From: Flavobacteriales bacterium
Lineage (GTDB): Bacteria; Bacteroidota; Bacteroidia; Flavobacteriales; TMED113
Direction of reading: 5' to 3'
Assembly (NCBI GenBank): GCA_002863085.1
Contig: PKDT01000076.1
Span: forward strand, 1 to 33,004
Length of the DNA stretch: 33,004 nucleotides
Part shown: positions 8,291 to 18,016 of the stretch, piece by piece
How positions within the stretch are numbered: the stretch's first letter is position 1
Layout of the letters: the number at the start of each line of letters is the position of its first letter
Notes under the pieces: generated by a model
What the model was told of the DNA's origin: nothing
Databases searched by the model: none
The model's input: the letters and a program-made list of their open reading frames with translations, nothing else
Translations under genes and position numbers: made by a program

Positions 8291-10534
8291 TTGGTCAATA
8301 AAAAAATCATACTAATAATGTTTCTAGTACTCAGTGCATGTTACACTACAAAACATGTAAATGAAAATGATTTGATTTTGAATAAAAACAAAATATCAAT
8401 CACAAGTGACAATTCAAAATTGATGAAAGAGATATCAAAAAAAGAAATTAAATCAATTATAAAGCAAAAGCCCAATAAAAAAATTTTCGGCATTATCCCA
8501 TTTCATTTTTTTATTTTCACATCAACAAATCCTAATAACAATAATTGGGTCAACAATTACCTTCGAAAAATAGGAGAAAAGCCCATAATCTTTGAATCAA
8601 CTCTACTCGACAAAAGTATTAATCAAATTCAGTCCTACCTTGAAAATAAAGGATATTTTACAGCAAAAATTGATTACGTAAAAAAAATTAAAAATCAAAA
8701 AATTAATTTAGAATATAAAATCTACACGGGAGATTACTACAAGGTCAATGAGGTCAACTACAACAATATCCAAAATGAACAAATCAAGGAAATTATTCTT
8801 GAAAAACACAACACAAGTCTTCTAAAGAAAAATGAAATTTTTTCTTTTGACAAAGTCAATGATGAAAGAGTTCAACTTGAAAAGATTTTAAGAAATAATG
8901 GTTTTTATAAATTTTCTAAAGATTTGATATTCATTGAAGCCGACAGTACGAAAAACAAAAAAATAGATTTAGATTTTAAAATTAAAAAAGTTAATGTTAA
9001 TCCGTCAAGCTATGAGGAATTTGAAATAAGTAAAGTTAATGTCAAAATCAATTTAGAATCAAATGACAACGACACATTAACAATTGATGAAATTGTTTTC
9101 ATTCAATCAAAATACTCCAAGGAACCAATAAAGAAAAAATTGATATCCAAACTCATTGAAGTTAAGTCAAATGACAAGTACTCTCAAAAAAATATCGAAG
9201 AAACATATCAAAACCTTTCTGAACTTGGGTTTTTTAAAAAAATAATTATTGAATTTGAAGAAAAAGAAAATAATAAACTAGACTGTATTATTTCACTTGA
9301 AACTCCAATAATGATGTATTATTCACTGGAAGCAGAAGCAAAGAGGTCAGCTGACGAAGGAAACCTTGGTCTTTCTGCTTATTTGCAATTTGGAAACAAA
9401 AATTTATTAAAGGGTGCTGAAAATTTAAACGGAAAAATAAAGCTTTCACTAGAAAATAGACAAACAAACTTGCAAAATGATGAAAAGATCTTCAATACCC
9501 AAGAAATTTCATACGAACTAGGACTTAGATTACCAAAACTATTAATTCCAAAAAGTCTTACAAATAATAAAAAAACTTTACAACCAAACACAAATATTTC
9601 TTTCTCATTTTCACAAAGGAGGAGACCTGATTTTTCAAGTAACGTTTTTAACCATAAAATTGGTTATTCATGGAATACATCAAAGAACATTAATCACCAG
9701 TTCAATTTAATTGAGCTAACTTTTTCTGACATTGGAGAGATAAGTTCTTACATTACAAATCAAATTGATGAAAATCCATATCTCAGAGAACAATTTGAGG
9801 ATAAATTTATCCCTGCTATGAACTACACTTTTTCTTTCAATAATCAAAGAATTTACAAAACTACAAACCACACATATTTTAAAGCTAAAGCAGAATTAAG
9901 TGGCAACTTACTATATCTAATAGCTCCGTTTGGAGGTTTTGAGATGAACAGTAGCGGCAGTTATGAAATTTTTAATAATTCATTTTCTCAATATGTTAAG
10001 TTAAATTTTGACTTGAGAAGATATTTAAATTTCACAAAAGAAAACTCTCTTATATTTAGAGGTTTTTTCGGGCTTGGGTATTCCTTTCTAAACTCAGATG
10101 AGTTGCCAATACAGAAACAATTTTTTTCTGGCGGAGTGAACAGTATTCGAGCATGGGAAGCCTTCAGTTTGGGTCCTGGATCAAGTGTGAGTTCAAATAA
10201 TTACTCAACTGGTGATTTAAAAATAGAACTAAATATTGAGTACCGGTTTCCTTTTTTTAACTCTTTAAAATCTGCAATATTCATTGACGGAGGAAATATA
10301 TGGTCTCTAAAAAATGATCCAAGAGATGGAAGTAAGTTTGAGATTAATAATTTTTTTAATCAGGTTGCCTTTGGAACTGGAGTGGGTTTTAGATATGATT
10401 TTGATTTTTTTGTCATAAGATTGGACATTGCAAGTAAGTTAATTAATCCAAATTCAACCAATAAAAATAATTTAGTTCAAAATCCAATAAAAGGAAATTT
10501 TCGGTATAATTTAGCAATAGGTTATCCATTTTAA
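8291..10534 (+). CDS. tamL: TamL: TamA/BamA-family outer-membrane lipoprotein
   Basis: The product is an Omp85-superfamily protein of 747 residues. It carries a lipoprotein signal peptide with lipobox LSAC (Cys17), a feature of the Bacteroidota TamL branch. The first 330 residues or so hold POTRA-like repeats (for example YLENKGYFTAKIDYVKK, LRNNGFYKF and YQNLSELGFFKKI). The C-terminal half is the 16-stranded barrel, with FFSGGVNSIRAW at 611-622 in place of the Omp85 V/IRGF lid-lock motif, and a final FRYNLAIGYPF ending in Phe. The start is TTG at 8291; beginning at the internal Met10 would leave a signal peptide too short to work. TamL is thought to act with TamB in envelope assembly. Confidence 0.88.
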   Translation: MVNKKIILIMFLVLSACYTTKHVNENDLILNKNKISITSDNSKLMKEISKKEIKSIIKQKPNKKIFGIIPFHFFIFTSTNPNNNNWVNNYLRKIGEKPIIFESTLLDKSINQIQSYLENKGYFTAKIDYVKKIKNQKINLEYKIYTGDYYKVNEVNYNNIQNEQIKEIILEKHNTSLLKKNEIFSFDKVNDERVQLEKILRNNGFYKFSKDLIFIEADSTKNKKIDLDFKIKKVNVNPSSYEEFEISKVNVKINLESNDNDTLTIDEIVFIQSKYSKEPIKKKLISKLIEVKSNDKYSQKNIEETYQNLSELGFFKKIIIEFEEKENNKLDCIISLETPIMMYYSLEAEAKRSADEGNLGLSAYLQFGNKNLLKGAENLNGKIKLSLENRQTNLQNDEKIFNTQEISYELGLRLPKLLIPKSLTNNKKTLQPNTNISFSFSQRRRPDFSSNVFNHKIGYSWNTSKNINHQFNLIELTFSDIGEISSYITNQIDENPYLREQFEDKFIPAMNYTFSFNNQRIYKTTNHTYFKAKAELSGNLLYLIAPFGGFEMNSSGSYEIFNNSFSQYVKLNFDLRRYLNFTKENSLIFRGFFGLGYSFLNSDELPIQKQFFSGGVNSIRAWEAFSLGPGSSVSSNNYSTGDLKIELNIEYRFPFFNSLKSAIFIDGGNIWSLKNDPRDGSKFEINNFFNQVAFGTGVGFRYDFDFFVIRLDIASKLINPNSTNKNNLVQNPIKGNFRYNLAIGYPF

Positions 10535-10542
10535 TATATTTG
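10535..10542 (+). promoter_or_regulatory. Candidate -7 element close to the aldolase start
   Basis: TATATTTG at 10535-10542 matches TAnnTTTG exactly, but it lies only 5 bp before the aldolase ATG. If used, it would give a leaderless or nearly leaderless mRNA. No TTG/TTTG stands at the expected -33 position, which weakens the call. Confidence 0.3.
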
Positions 10543-10547
10543 AGTTT

Positions 10548-11540
10548 ATGAATGAATTAAAAAAAATTGCCAAAAGGCTAGTCTCAGAGGGTAAAGGTAT
10601 ACTAGCTGCCGACGAAAGCACTCCAACTTGTACCAAAAGATTTGAAAGTATTGGTGTAAAAAGTACTGAATTGACTAGAAATGAGTACAGAAGCTGGTTA
10701 TTTTCAACAATTGATATCGAAAAATACATAAGTGGTGTGATTTTATACCACGAAACATTCCACCAAAGTATAATAAATACAAATATTTCAGTTCCCAAAT
10801 TTTTGAAAAAGAAAAATATTTTAGCAGGAATCAAAGTTGATACTGGTGCTAAAGATTTTGCAGGATTTAGTCCTGAAAAAATAACCGAGGGACTTGACAA
10901 TTTAAGACCAAGACTCAATGATTATAAAATTCATGGTGCTAAATTTGCAAAGTGGAGAGCTGTAATCAAAATTGGAAAAAACTTTCCAACAAAAACTTGT
11001 ATAGCGGCTAACTGTCACGCACTTGCTAGATACGCAGCTCTATGTCAAGAATCCGGAATAGTTCCAATAGTTGAACCTGAAATATTGATGGAGGGTAGCC
11101 ACAATATCCAAAAATGTTACGAAGTAACTGAGAATGTTTTAAAAAACATTTTCATGGACTTAAATCTTTTCAATATTGATTTAGAAGGAATAATTTTGAA
11201 ACCTAACATGATTTTACCTGGTGAAAAATCTAGTGAAAGAATTTCTAATGAAAAAATAGCAGAATTAACGTATAATTGTCTCAAAAATAATGTTCCATCC
11301 ACAGTACCTGGAATTGCATTTCTTTCTGGAGGTCAAAAAAGTGATGATGCAGCTGCAAGACTAAACCTATTAAACAAAATACAAAAAAATAAACCATGGA
11401 AACTAACCTTTTCTTATGGAAGGGCTCTTCAAGAAGATGCACTAACAAATTACGCACTGAAAGATGAAGAAAAAGTTAAGAGGGCATTAATCAAAAGAGC
11501 AAAATTAAATCATCTAGCAACTCTTGGTAAATTAGATTAA
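10548..11540 (+). CDS. Class I fructose-bisphosphate aldolase
   Basis: The enzyme cleaves fructose 1,6-bisphosphate to dihydroxyacetone phosphate and glyceraldehyde 3-phosphate through a Schiff base, without metal. The 330-residue protein follows the eukaryote-like class I pattern. GKGILAADESTPTCTKRF is near residues 16-33, ILYHETFHQS near 67, PKFLKKKNILAGIKVDTG near 84-101, and IVPIVEPEIL near 171. EGIILKPNM includes Lys218, which aligns with the catalytic Schiff-base lysine. FLSGGQ near 264 binds phosphate, and the C-terminus contains the YALKDEEKV-like tail. It lies 13 bp after tamL and 1 bp before accD, so transcription with accD is likely. Confidence 0.94.
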   Translation: MNELKKIAKRLVSEGKGILAADESTPTCTKRFESIGVKSTELTRNEYRSWLFSTIDIEKYISGVILYHETFHQSIINTNISVPKFLKKKNILAGIKVDTGAKDFAGFSPEKITEGLDNLRPRLNDYKIHGAKFAKWRAVIKIGKNFPTKTCIAANCHALARYAALCQESGIVPIVEPEILMEGSHNIQKCYEVTENVLKNIFMDLNLFNIDLEGIILKPNMILPGEKSSERISNEKIAELTYNCLKNNVPSTVPGIAFLSGGQKSDDAAARLNLLNKIQKNKPWKLTFSYGRALQEDALTNYALKDEEKVKRALIKRAKLNHLATLGKLD

Positions 11541-11541
11541 A

Positions 11542-12414
11542 ATGGTTTGGTTCAAAAGAAAAAATCAAGGAATTTTTACTGATAGTAAAGACAAAAAGGA
11601 CTTCCCTAAAGGACTTTGGTTTAAGTGTCCTAAATGTAAGACCCTAATCCCAAAAGAAGAACATAACGCTAATCTTGGCGTTTGTCGAAATTGTGATTAT
11701 CACTCAAGAATATCAAGTAAAAAATATTTTTCTCTACTTTTTGACAATGGTGAGTATATCGTAATCAATGAAAAATTAACTTCCAAAGATCCGCTGAAAT
11801 TTAGTGATACGAAAAGCTATACTGAAAGAATAAAAATGGCTAAAGGGGAGACAAAATTGAACGAAGCAATATGTACTGCACACGGTAAAATAAATAACAT
11901 GAAAATTGCAATAGCTTCAATGAATTTTGAGTTTATTGGTGGATCGATAAGTTCAGCTGTTGGTGAAAAAATTTATAGAATAATCCAGTTTTGTATTAGA
12001 AAAAAAATACCTCTGATGATTATCTCAAAGTCAGGTGGTGCTAGAATGATGGAGTCAGCCTTTTCATTAATGCAACTCGCCAAAACATCGGCTCAATTAT
12101 CTCTACTGAGTGAACAAAAAATTCCTTATATATCTTTGTTAACAGACCCAACTTTTGGCGGAGCGACTGCTTCATTTTCAATGCTTGGTGATATAAATAT
12201 TGCAGAACCCGACGCATTAATTGGTTTTGCTGGTCCCAGAGTAATAAAAGAAACAATTGGAAAAGACCTACCCGAAGGTTTTCAAAAGTCTGAATTTCTA
12301 CTCGAAAAGGGGTTCTTAGACTTTGTTGTCCACAGAAAAAATTTAAAAAATAAAATTTCAAATTTTATAAAACTAGTATATTATTCAAAAAAAGAATTCA
12401 AAGGAAGAAAATAA
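11542..12414 (+). CDS. accD: Acetyl-CoA carboxylase carboxyltransferase subunit beta
   Basis: AccD, with AccA, transfers the carboxyl group from biotin to acetyl-CoA to make malonyl-CoA for fatty-acid synthesis. The N-terminal zinc ribbon has Cys29, Cys32, Cys48 and Cys51 (CPKC and CRNC). The crotonase-fold part carries ISKSGGARMMES, LTDPTFGGATASFSMLGD, and IGFAGPRVIKETIG with FQKSEFLLEKGFLDFVV, all standard AccD blocks. The 290-residue length is normal. Its ATG follows the aldolase stop after 1 bp (TAAAATG). Confidence 0.97.
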   Translation: MVWFKRKNQGIFTDSKDKKDFPKGLWFKCPKCKTLIPKEEHNANLGVCRNCDYHSRISSKKYFSLLFDNGEYIVINEKLTSKDPLKFSDTKSYTERIKMAKGETKLNEAICTAHGKINNMKIAIASMNFEFIGGSISSAVGEKIYRIIQFCIRKKIPLMIISKSGGARMMESAFSLMQLAKTSAQLSLLSEQKIPYISLLTDPTFGGATASFSMLGDINIAEPDALIGFAGPRVIKETIGKDLPEGFQKSEFLLEKGFLDFVVHRKNLKNKISNFIKLVYYSKKEFKGRK

Positions 12415-12426
12415 ATAGTATATTTG
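12397..12426 (+). promoter_or_regulatory. Promoter for rpsO-pnp
   Basis: TATATTTG at 12419-12426 is an exact TAnnTTTG -7 element. TTC at 12397-12399 is 19 bp upstream in the -33 position, with one mismatch to TTG. The predicted start near 12432-12434 leaves about 18 nt before the rpsO ATG at 12451. The -7 box covers the in-frame TTG at 12424, an argument against that codon as a start. Confidence 0.55.
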
Positions 12427-12450
12427 CAGACTAAAATAGAAAATCGAAAT

Positions 12451-12720
12451 ATGTATTTAGACGCTATCAAGAAGAAAGAAATATTCAAAAAACACAATTC
12501 ATCTGAAAAGGATACGGGTAAAAGTGAAGGTCAAATCGCTATTTTTACAGAGCGGATCAATCACTTAACAAAATATCTCAAAGAAAACAAAAAAGACAAT
12601 AACACTAAAAGATCGTTGGTTTTGCTAGTAGGTAAAAGAAGAAGATTGCTTGAATACTTAAAGAAAAAAGATATACAAAGATATAGATCTATACTAAAAA
12701 GCTTAAATCTCAGAAAGTAG
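12451..12720 (+). CDS. rpsO: Ribosomal protein S15 (uS15)
   Basis: S15 binds 16S rRNA at the central domain three-way junction early in 30S assembly. The 89-residue protein has [20 protein letters not shown] near residue 22, which is the S15 signature region (TGSPEVQIA in E. coli). It continues with [19 protein letters not shown] and ends [12 protein letters not shown]. Starting at the ATG at 12451 gives exactly the usual 89 residues. A TTG nine codons upstream lies inside the predicted -7 box and is rejected. pnp follows 29 bp later, the classic rpsO-pnp pair, in which S15 and PNPase levels are often controlled together. Confidence 0.97.
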   Translation: MYLDAIKKKEIFKKHNSSEKDTGKSEGQIAIFTERINHLTKYLKENKKDNNTKRSLVLLVGKRRRLLEYLKKKDIQRYRSILKSLNLRK

Positions 12721-12749
12721 ATTTAAGTTATTTCAAAAAAACATTACAA

Positions 12750-14870
12750 ATGAAACCAAAACTTAATAAAGTCAATATCTCCCTTGACGGAAGTAGAGAG
12801 ATAATTATCGAAACAGGGTTATTAGCAAAACAAGCACACGGGTCATGTGTTGTTAGAATGGGTGATACCATGATTCTTGCAACAGTCGTATCTGACAGAG
12901 CAGAAAAAGATGTAGATTTCTTACCTTTAAGCGTAGATTACAGAGAGAAATTTGCAGCAGACGGAAGGTTTCCAGGAGGTTTCCTCAAAAGAGAAGGTCG
13001 TCCGTCTGACCAGGAAATTTTAGGAATGAGACTGGTTGATAGAGTTCTTCGTCCACTCTTTCCAAAAAATTACCATTGTGAAACACAAGTCATGATTCAA
13101 CTAATGTCTCATGACAGAGATGTAGACCCGTACTCTCTTATTGGTCTTGCTGCATCAACAGCTTTAACTTTATCCGATATTCCTTTCGAAGGACCCATTT
13201 CGGAGGTTCGAGTAGGGAGAATAGATAATCAATTTGTTGTTAACCCAAGTCCAGAGAATTTAGAGAAATCAGACGTTGATCTTATGATCGGTGCTTCATC
13301 TGACTCAGTAGTAATGGTTGAGGGCGAGATGAATGAAATTTCTGAAAAAGAGATGATTGAAGCAATCAAATTTGGGCATGAACAAATAAAACTTCAATGC
13401 AAAGCGCAAGTTGAACTGAGTGAAAAATTAGGGGTTGTTACTAAAAGAGAAGTAACAGTTACTGAAGAATCCGAGCTTGCTAAAAAAGTTAGTGATTTCT
13501 GTTATGATAAAGTTTATGAAATTTCATCAAAGAAAACAACTAAAACAGAAAGAACTAAACTCTTAGATGAACTTAAAGAAAGTCTATACAATCAATTCAG
13601 TTCTGATGAGTTAGTAGAAAACCAGGACGAAATTTTAAAAGAGTTTTATAATTCTCAAAAAAAAGCTGTTAGGAGCTATATTTTAAAGAACAAAACTAGA
13701 CTGGATGGTAGAAAAACTGACGAAATTAGACCGATATGGTGTGAAGTTGACTATCTCCCCAAAACACACGGATCTGCAATATTTTCAAGAGGTGAAACTC
13801 AATCTCTTACTACTGTTACATTAGGTACATCTCTTGACGAAAACAGACTTGACACAGTTACTCAACAAGGAGCAGAAAAGTTTTATTTACATTACAACTT
13901 CCCTCCCTTCTCAACGGGTGAAGCAAGAATGAAATTTAGTGTTAGTAGAAGAGAAATTGGTCACGGTAATCTTGCTCAAAGAGCATTAAAGGACATGATA
14001 AGTGAAAAAAATCCATACACAATTAGAGTCGTTTCAGAAATATTAGAATCCAATGGTTCATCCTCTATGGCAACTGTTTGTGCAGCCACGCTTTCGCTTA
14101 TGGATGCGGGTGTTGATATAATAAGACCTGTCTCTGGAATTGCTATGGGTCTAATTACGAACGAAGACAACTCTGAATACGCAATTTTATCCGATATCTT
14201 AGGAGATGAAGACTTTTTGGGTGATATGGATTTCAAAGTAACTGGAACTTCAAACGGAATTACAGCATGCCAAATGGATATGAAAGTAAAAGGTCTTCCC
14301 TACGAAATTCTTGAAGAAGCACTAAATCAATCCAAAAATGGTAGACTACACATTCTTGATAAAATGCTTGAAGAAATGCCGCAAAGTAGAAAAACTCCAA
14401 AACCCCATTCACCTAAAATGATAACCATGATTGTCCCCAAAGACATGATTGGCGGAATAATTGGACCCGGAGGCAAGATAATTCAAAAAATGCAAACTGA
14501 CACTGAAACAACAATCACTATCAATGAGGAAGATAACAAAGGTATTGTTGAAATTCTGGGAACTGACCCTGATGGAATGGCACGTGCAGAAAAAACTATA
14601 AAAGATATTTGTTTCATTCCTGAGGTTGGAGAAGTTTATAAAGGAATTGTTAAATCAATTCAACCCTATGGTGCATTTGTTGAAATTAATAAAGGAACTG
14701 ACGGACTGTTACATATTTCTGAAATTTGTTGGAAAAGACTTGAAAAAGTAGAAGAAGAACTTAAGGAAGGAGATGAAGTTGATGTTAAATTAGTTAGCAT
14801 TGATCCGAAGAGCGGAAAAATGAAACTATCCAGAAAAATTTTATTAGAAAAACCAGAAAAAACACAATAA
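12750..14870 (+). CDS. pnp: Polyribonucleotide nucleotidyltransferase (PNPase)
   Basis: PNPase degrades RNA 3' to 5' with phosphate, forming nucleoside diphosphates. The 706-residue protein has the complete domain order. The first RNase PH domain (residues 1-140) carries [21 protein letters not shown]-type sequence. An all-helical linker (about 210-300) comes next, then the second catalytic RNase PH domain with [15 protein letters not shown], and the acidic [19 protein letters not shown] domain has GPGG at 572-575, and an S1 domain runs from about 623 to 695 ([19 protein letters not shown]). Length is normal. rpoD follows after 14 bp. Confidence 0.98.
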   Translation: MKPKLNKVNISLDGSREIIIETGLLAKQAHGSCVVRMGDTMILATVVSDRAEKDVDFLPLSVDYREKFAADGRFPGGFLKREGRPSDQEILGMRLVDRVLRPLFPKNYHCETQVMIQLMSHDRDVDPYSLIGLAASTALTLSDIPFEGPISEVRVGRIDNQFVVNPSPENLEKSDVDLMIGASSDSVVMVEGEMNEISEKEMIEAIKFGHEQIKLQCKAQVELSEKLGVVTKREVTVTEESELAKKVSDFCYDKVYEISSKKTTKTERTKLLDELKESLYNQFSSDELVENQDEILKEFYNSQKKAVRSYILKNKTRLDGRKTDEIRPIWCEVDYLPKTHGSAIFSRGETQSLTTVTLGTSLDENRLDTVTQQGAEKFYLHYNFPPFSTGEARMKFSVSRREIGHGNLAQRALKDMISEKNPYTIRVVSEILESNGSSSMATVCAATLSLMDAGVDIIRPVSGIAMGLITNEDNSEYAILSDILGDEDFLGDMDFKVTGTSNGITACQMDMKVKGLPYEILEEALNQSKNGRLHILDKMLEEMPQSRKTPKPHSPKMITMIVPKDMIGGIIGPGGKIIQKMQTDTETTITINEEDNKGIVEILGTDPDGMARAEKTIKDICFIPEVGEVYKGIVKSIQPYGAFVEINKGTDGLLHISEICWKRLEKVEEELKEGDEVDVKLVSIDPKSGKMKLSRKILLEKPEKTQ

Positions 14871-14884
14871 TCTACGTTAATAAA

Positions 14885-15748
14885 ATGAGACAACTTAAAA
14901 TAACAAAACAAGTTACAAACAGAGAGACTGCGTCACTCGATAAATACCTACAAGAGATTGGAAAAGTTGATTTAATATCTGCTGATGAAGAAGTTGAACT
15001 TGCAAAAAAAATCAAAGAAGGAAATGAAATTGCACTAGAGAAGTTAACAAAAGCAAACTTGCGGTTCGTAGTTTCCGTTGCAAAACAATATCAGAACCAA
15101 GGTCTCTCCTTGCCTGACTTAATTAATGAAGGAAATCTAGGTCTTATCAAAGCAGCCAAGCGATTTGACGAGACTCGAGGTTTTAAATTTATATCATATG
15201 CTGTCTGGTGGATAAGACAATCTATACTTCAAGCATTAGCTGAACAATCAAGAATCGTTAGGCTTCCATTAAATAAAATAGGTTCAATTAATAAAATAAA
15301 TAAAACCTATGCATCTCTAGAACAAAGGTTTGAAAGAGAGCCATCAGCTGATGAAATTGCCAGTGTCTTAGAGATTAGTGCAAATGATGTTAGAGAATCT
15401 CAAAGGAATTCAGGAAGACATATTTCTATGGATGCTCCCTTGGTTGATGGCGAAGATAGCAACTTATATGACGTAATTATGAGTGGGGAAAGCCCGAATC
15501 CCGACGACAGTTTAATTAACGATTCATTAAGAACAGAAATCGAGAGATCACTCACAACTCTCACTGAGCGGGAAGCCGATGTCATACGTTTATATTTTGG
15601 ACTTGGGAGTAAACATGCAATGACTCTTGAAGAAATTGGTGAAAAATTTGACTTGACCAGAGAGCGCGTCAGACAAATCAAAGAAAAAGGTATTAGAAGA
15701 CTCAAGCATACTTCAAGAAGCAAAATTTTAAAAACATATCTAGGCTAA
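14885..15748 (+). CDS. rpoD: Primary sigma factor, Bacteroidota RpoD
   Basis: The 287-residue sigma-70 family protein is the short primary sigma form of Bacteroidota, lacking the large acidic region 1.1 and non-conserved region of E. coli RpoD. Region 1.2 is [20 protein letters not shown] (17-36). Region 2 spans about 55-125, with [35 protein letters not shown] and the DNA-melting [13 protein letters not shown]. Region 3 begins near [12 protein letters not shown]. Region 4 holds the helix-turn-helix [20 protein letters not shown]. It should recognise the TTTG/TAnnTTTG promoters seen in this window. Its stop overlaps no base of rpe but abuts its ATG. Confidence 0.97.
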   Translation: MRQLKITKQVTNRETASLDKYLQEIGKVDLISADEEVELAKKIKEGNEIALEKLTKANLRFVVSVAKQYQNQGLSLPDLINEGNLGLIKAAKRFDETRGFKFISYAVWWIRQSILQALAEQSRIVRLPLNKIGSINKINKTYASLEQRFEREPSADEIASVLEISANDVRESQRNSGRHISMDAPLVDGEDSNLYDVIMSGESPNPDDSLINDSLRTEIERSLTTLTEREADVIRLYFGLGSKHAMTLEEIGEKFDLTRERVRQIKEKGIRRLKHTSRSKILKTYLG

Positions 15749-16399
15749 ATGTCACATAAAATTGCCCCTTCAATGTTGGCTTGTGACTTTAGTAAATTAA
15801 GGTCAGAAATTGATTTGATCAATAAGAGTGATGCTGATTGGTTTCATCTTGACGTAATGGATGGAGTATTTGTTCCAAACATATCATTTGGTATGCCTAT
15901 TGTTAAATCAATTTCTAAATACTCTAAAAAATCTCTAGATGTTCATCTCATGATTTGCAACCCAGATCTATATATAGAAAACTTTAAAGCTGTCGGAGCT
16001 GAAATTCTTACAGTACACTTTGAAGCTTGTATACACCTAAAACGAACAATTGACGAAATAAAAAATAAGGGAATGTTAGCTGGTGTTGCGTTAAATCCTC
16101 ATACAAATGTCCAAAATATATTTGATATCGCCAATGAAATTGACTTAGTTTGTTTAATGAGTGTTAATCCTGGATTTGGTGGACAAAAATTTATTGAAAG
16201 AACATATAAAAAACTCGATGAACTATGTGATATGAGATTAAGAGAAAATGCAAATTTTTTAATTCAAATTGATGGAGGTGTAGATGAACTAAATGGAAAA
16301 AAGTTAATCAATCATGGAGCGGATGTTCTTGTTGCAGGAAGTAGTGTTTTCAATTCGAAAAACCCCACTGAAAAGATTAAAAATTTGAAAAAACTATAG
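15749..16399 (+). CDS. rpe: Ribulose-phosphate 3-epimerase
   Basis: Rpe interconverts ribulose 5-phosphate and xylulose 5-phosphate in the pentose phosphate pathway. The 216-residue TIM-barrel protein shows IAPSMLACDFSKL, HLDVMDGVFVPNISFG with the metal-binding His/Asp, LDVHLMI, LMSVNPGFGGQKFI and QIDGGV. Length is standard. The ATG directly follows the rpoD stop (TAAATG), suggesting coupled translation. Its last six bases overlap the end of the convergent dehydrogenase gene. Confidence 0.97.
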   Translation: MSHKIAPSMLACDFSKLRSEIDLINKSDADWFHLDVMDGVFVPNISFGMPIVKSISKYSKKSLDVHLMICNPDLYIENFKAVGAEILTVHFEACIHLKRTIDEIKNKGMLAGVALNPHTNVQNIFDIANEIDLVCLMSVNPGFGGQKFIERTYKKLDELCDMRLRENANFLIQIDGGVDELNGKKLINHGADVLVAGSSVFNSKNPTEKIKNLKKL

Positions 16400-17581
16400 T
16401 ATATAGTTAGAAAGATATTGATATTTATCTGTTAACCTACCTTCCTTTGTGATGGAAGCGTTATTTATTATAGATTGATCACCAATTATATCTGGTAAAA
16501 TCCGATCAATAAAAACTTTTCCAAAATCATTTGAAGAATCTTTTGGTAACGAACATGGTAAATTATCAACTGCCATTATAGCTATTGAACTGTCATCTAA
16601 AAAATCAACTTCATTATGTTCAAATTTATGATAACCATAGACCGGATTATCAATCGTCGACGCCCTTAATGTCGATGCAATAGGACCATTAATGTCACAA
16701 CTTATGTCACCTATTACTTTTGTTTTATGGTTTTTTGACAAATCATCTCGAGTAATTAAGTTAGGATTTTCAGATGCATGAAAGTGTCCAGCAATAAAAA
16801 TATCTGACTTATCTAAGTACTTATTAAGAATAGACTTATAATTTTGTGGATTTTTAAAAAAATTAACTTCAAAATTATTATTTTTTTCACCTATATAATA
16901 TTCTGAAAAATCTAGTTGAAGATAAACTGGTTTTTTAATTTTAGATTTTAAATATTCTTGTTTATCAACTGATCTAATATTCATTAATCTCAAAACTTCC
17001 AGAACTCCACTTGAAACACGACCTTTTCCTGTTAATAATATTCTAGTATCGTTCGGTAAGTTGATGGTTGAAAGTAAATTGTCTAATTCACTTTTTCCTT
17101 CTAATTTGTGAGCAAAAGGTATTTCATAAAGGCCAGTTTTTTTTCCATAGGTCATAAATGTGTTATAAGCCCCAACTATCCCAGCATATCTACCGAAACC
17201 AATTATTCTATTATTATCTTCATCCAATAATGTTTCGTAATCAACTAGTTGAATATTTTTTTTTATTATTTCTTTAAGTAAGTTTTTGTTGTAGGGCTGC
17301 ATCTTTATAGTGTGTGAGAAGAAAAAGTAAATTTTTTTTTCTATCAACATATCAATTGGAACTTCTTTGACACCAATAAAAATATCACAAAATGATATAT
17401 CTTCTTTAACATCAATACCAAGTTTCAAATACTCACTGTCCTTAAAACATCTAATGTTACTAGATTGAACATATATGGAAACATCTTTATATCTAGTTTG
17501 AATTTCTTTACATTGAATCGGTGTTAATGCAACTCTCTTATCAGTTGGAACTTTACCTTCTCTAATTACTCCGATTTTCAT
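16394..17581 (-). CDS. Lysine-ketoglutarate reductase-like dehydrogenase (saccharopine/alanine dehydrogenase superfamily)
   Basis: The 395-residue protein belongs to the AlaDH/PNT N-terminal plus Rossmann superfamily. Several blocks fit the lysine-ketoglutarate reductase half of animal and plant aminoadipate semialdehyde synthase better than alanine dehydrogenase. The N-terminus has REGKVPTDKRVALTP with Lys15/Arg16. FFFSHTIKMQPYN lies at 86-98, then GFGRYAGIVGAYN (128-140) and the nucleotide-binding GKGRVSSG (185-192). GDISCDINGPIASTLRAST and AVDNLPCSLPKDSSNDFG come near the end. The likely reaction joins lysine and 2-oxoglutarate to saccharopine, or the reverse. No saccharopine dehydrogenase partner is visible here. 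Databases may label such proteins alanine dehydrogenase. Confidence 0.72.
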   Translation of the reverse strand: MKIGVIREGKVPTDKRVALTPIQCKEIQTRYKDVSIYVQSSNIRCFKDSEYLKLGIDVKEDISFCDIFIGVKEVPIDMLIEKKIYFFFSHTIKMQPYNKNLLKEIIKKNIQLVDYETLLDEDNNRIIGFGRYAGIVGAYNTFMTYGKKTGLYEIPFAHKLEGKSELDNLLSTINLPNDTRILLTGKGRVSSGVLEVLRLMNIRSVDKQEYLKSKIKKPVYLQLDFSEYYIGEKNNNFEVNFFKNPQNYKSILNKYLDKSDIFIAGHFHASENPNLITRDDLSKNHKTKVIGDISCDINGPIASTLRASTIDNPVYGYHKFEHNEVDFLDDSSIAIMAVDNLPCSLPKDSSNDFGKVFIDRILPDIIGDQSIINNASITKEGRLTDKYQYLSNYIL

Positions 17582-17660
17582 TTACCTAAATTTAATTAGT
17601 TCAAATTTATGAAATTATAAACTAAAGTTTTTAAATTTACGGATAGTTCTTTGATATATT

Positions 17661-18016
17661 GGGGATGACCGGATTTGACAGCAAGTTTAATAAATTTATT
17701 AGCATGTCGAGTTTCTTTATAATTTCTCGTAAAAAAATTTAAAAATTTTTAAATGGCGAAAATAATTACGCTTTAGCTGCTTAATAATTCTTTAAGCACT
17801 TTTGTTCTCTTTAAGGTTTGTTCAACACCTTAAATCAGAGCATAATAAAGTTGAACTAGCTTCAGTTTTTCCTGGTAACTAAGGTGAAATTTACAGGATA
17901 AGGTAAGCTTTTGGCTGTATTATGGCAGAGTTTACACGAAAAATTAAATAATACTAAGCATGTAGAAGGTCTTTTTATTCCTTGTTTGGACCAGGGTTCG
18001 ATTCCCTGCATCTCCA
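17661..18016 (+). ncRNA. ssrA: Transfer-messenger RNA (tmRNA), tag GENNYALAA
   Basis: tmRNA rescues stalled ribosomes with SmpB. The 5' end GGGGATG pairs with CATCTCC at 18009-18015 to form the seven-base-pair acceptor stem (one G.U). The T arm is CAGGG-TTCGATT-CCCTG just before it. The tag frame is GGC GAA AAT AAT TAC GCT TTA GCT GCT TAA TAA at 17755-17787, encoding GENNYALAA, the tag usual in flavobacteria, with a tandem stop. The layout is the ordinary one-piece form. The genome has ACGA after the acceptor stem rather than ACCA, so the CCA end must be added after transcription. Confidence 0.96.

Noticed and set aside
8254-8310. Upstream start of the TrmH-family gene with a hydrophobic N-terminus
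   Set aside because: It would overlap the divergent tamL start and add residues foreign to the family; the ATG at 8253 begins at the conserved region.
12424-12450. TTG start for rpsO giving nine extra residues
   Set aside because: The TTG is inside an exact -7 promoter box, and the ATG at 12451 gives the standard 89-residue S15.
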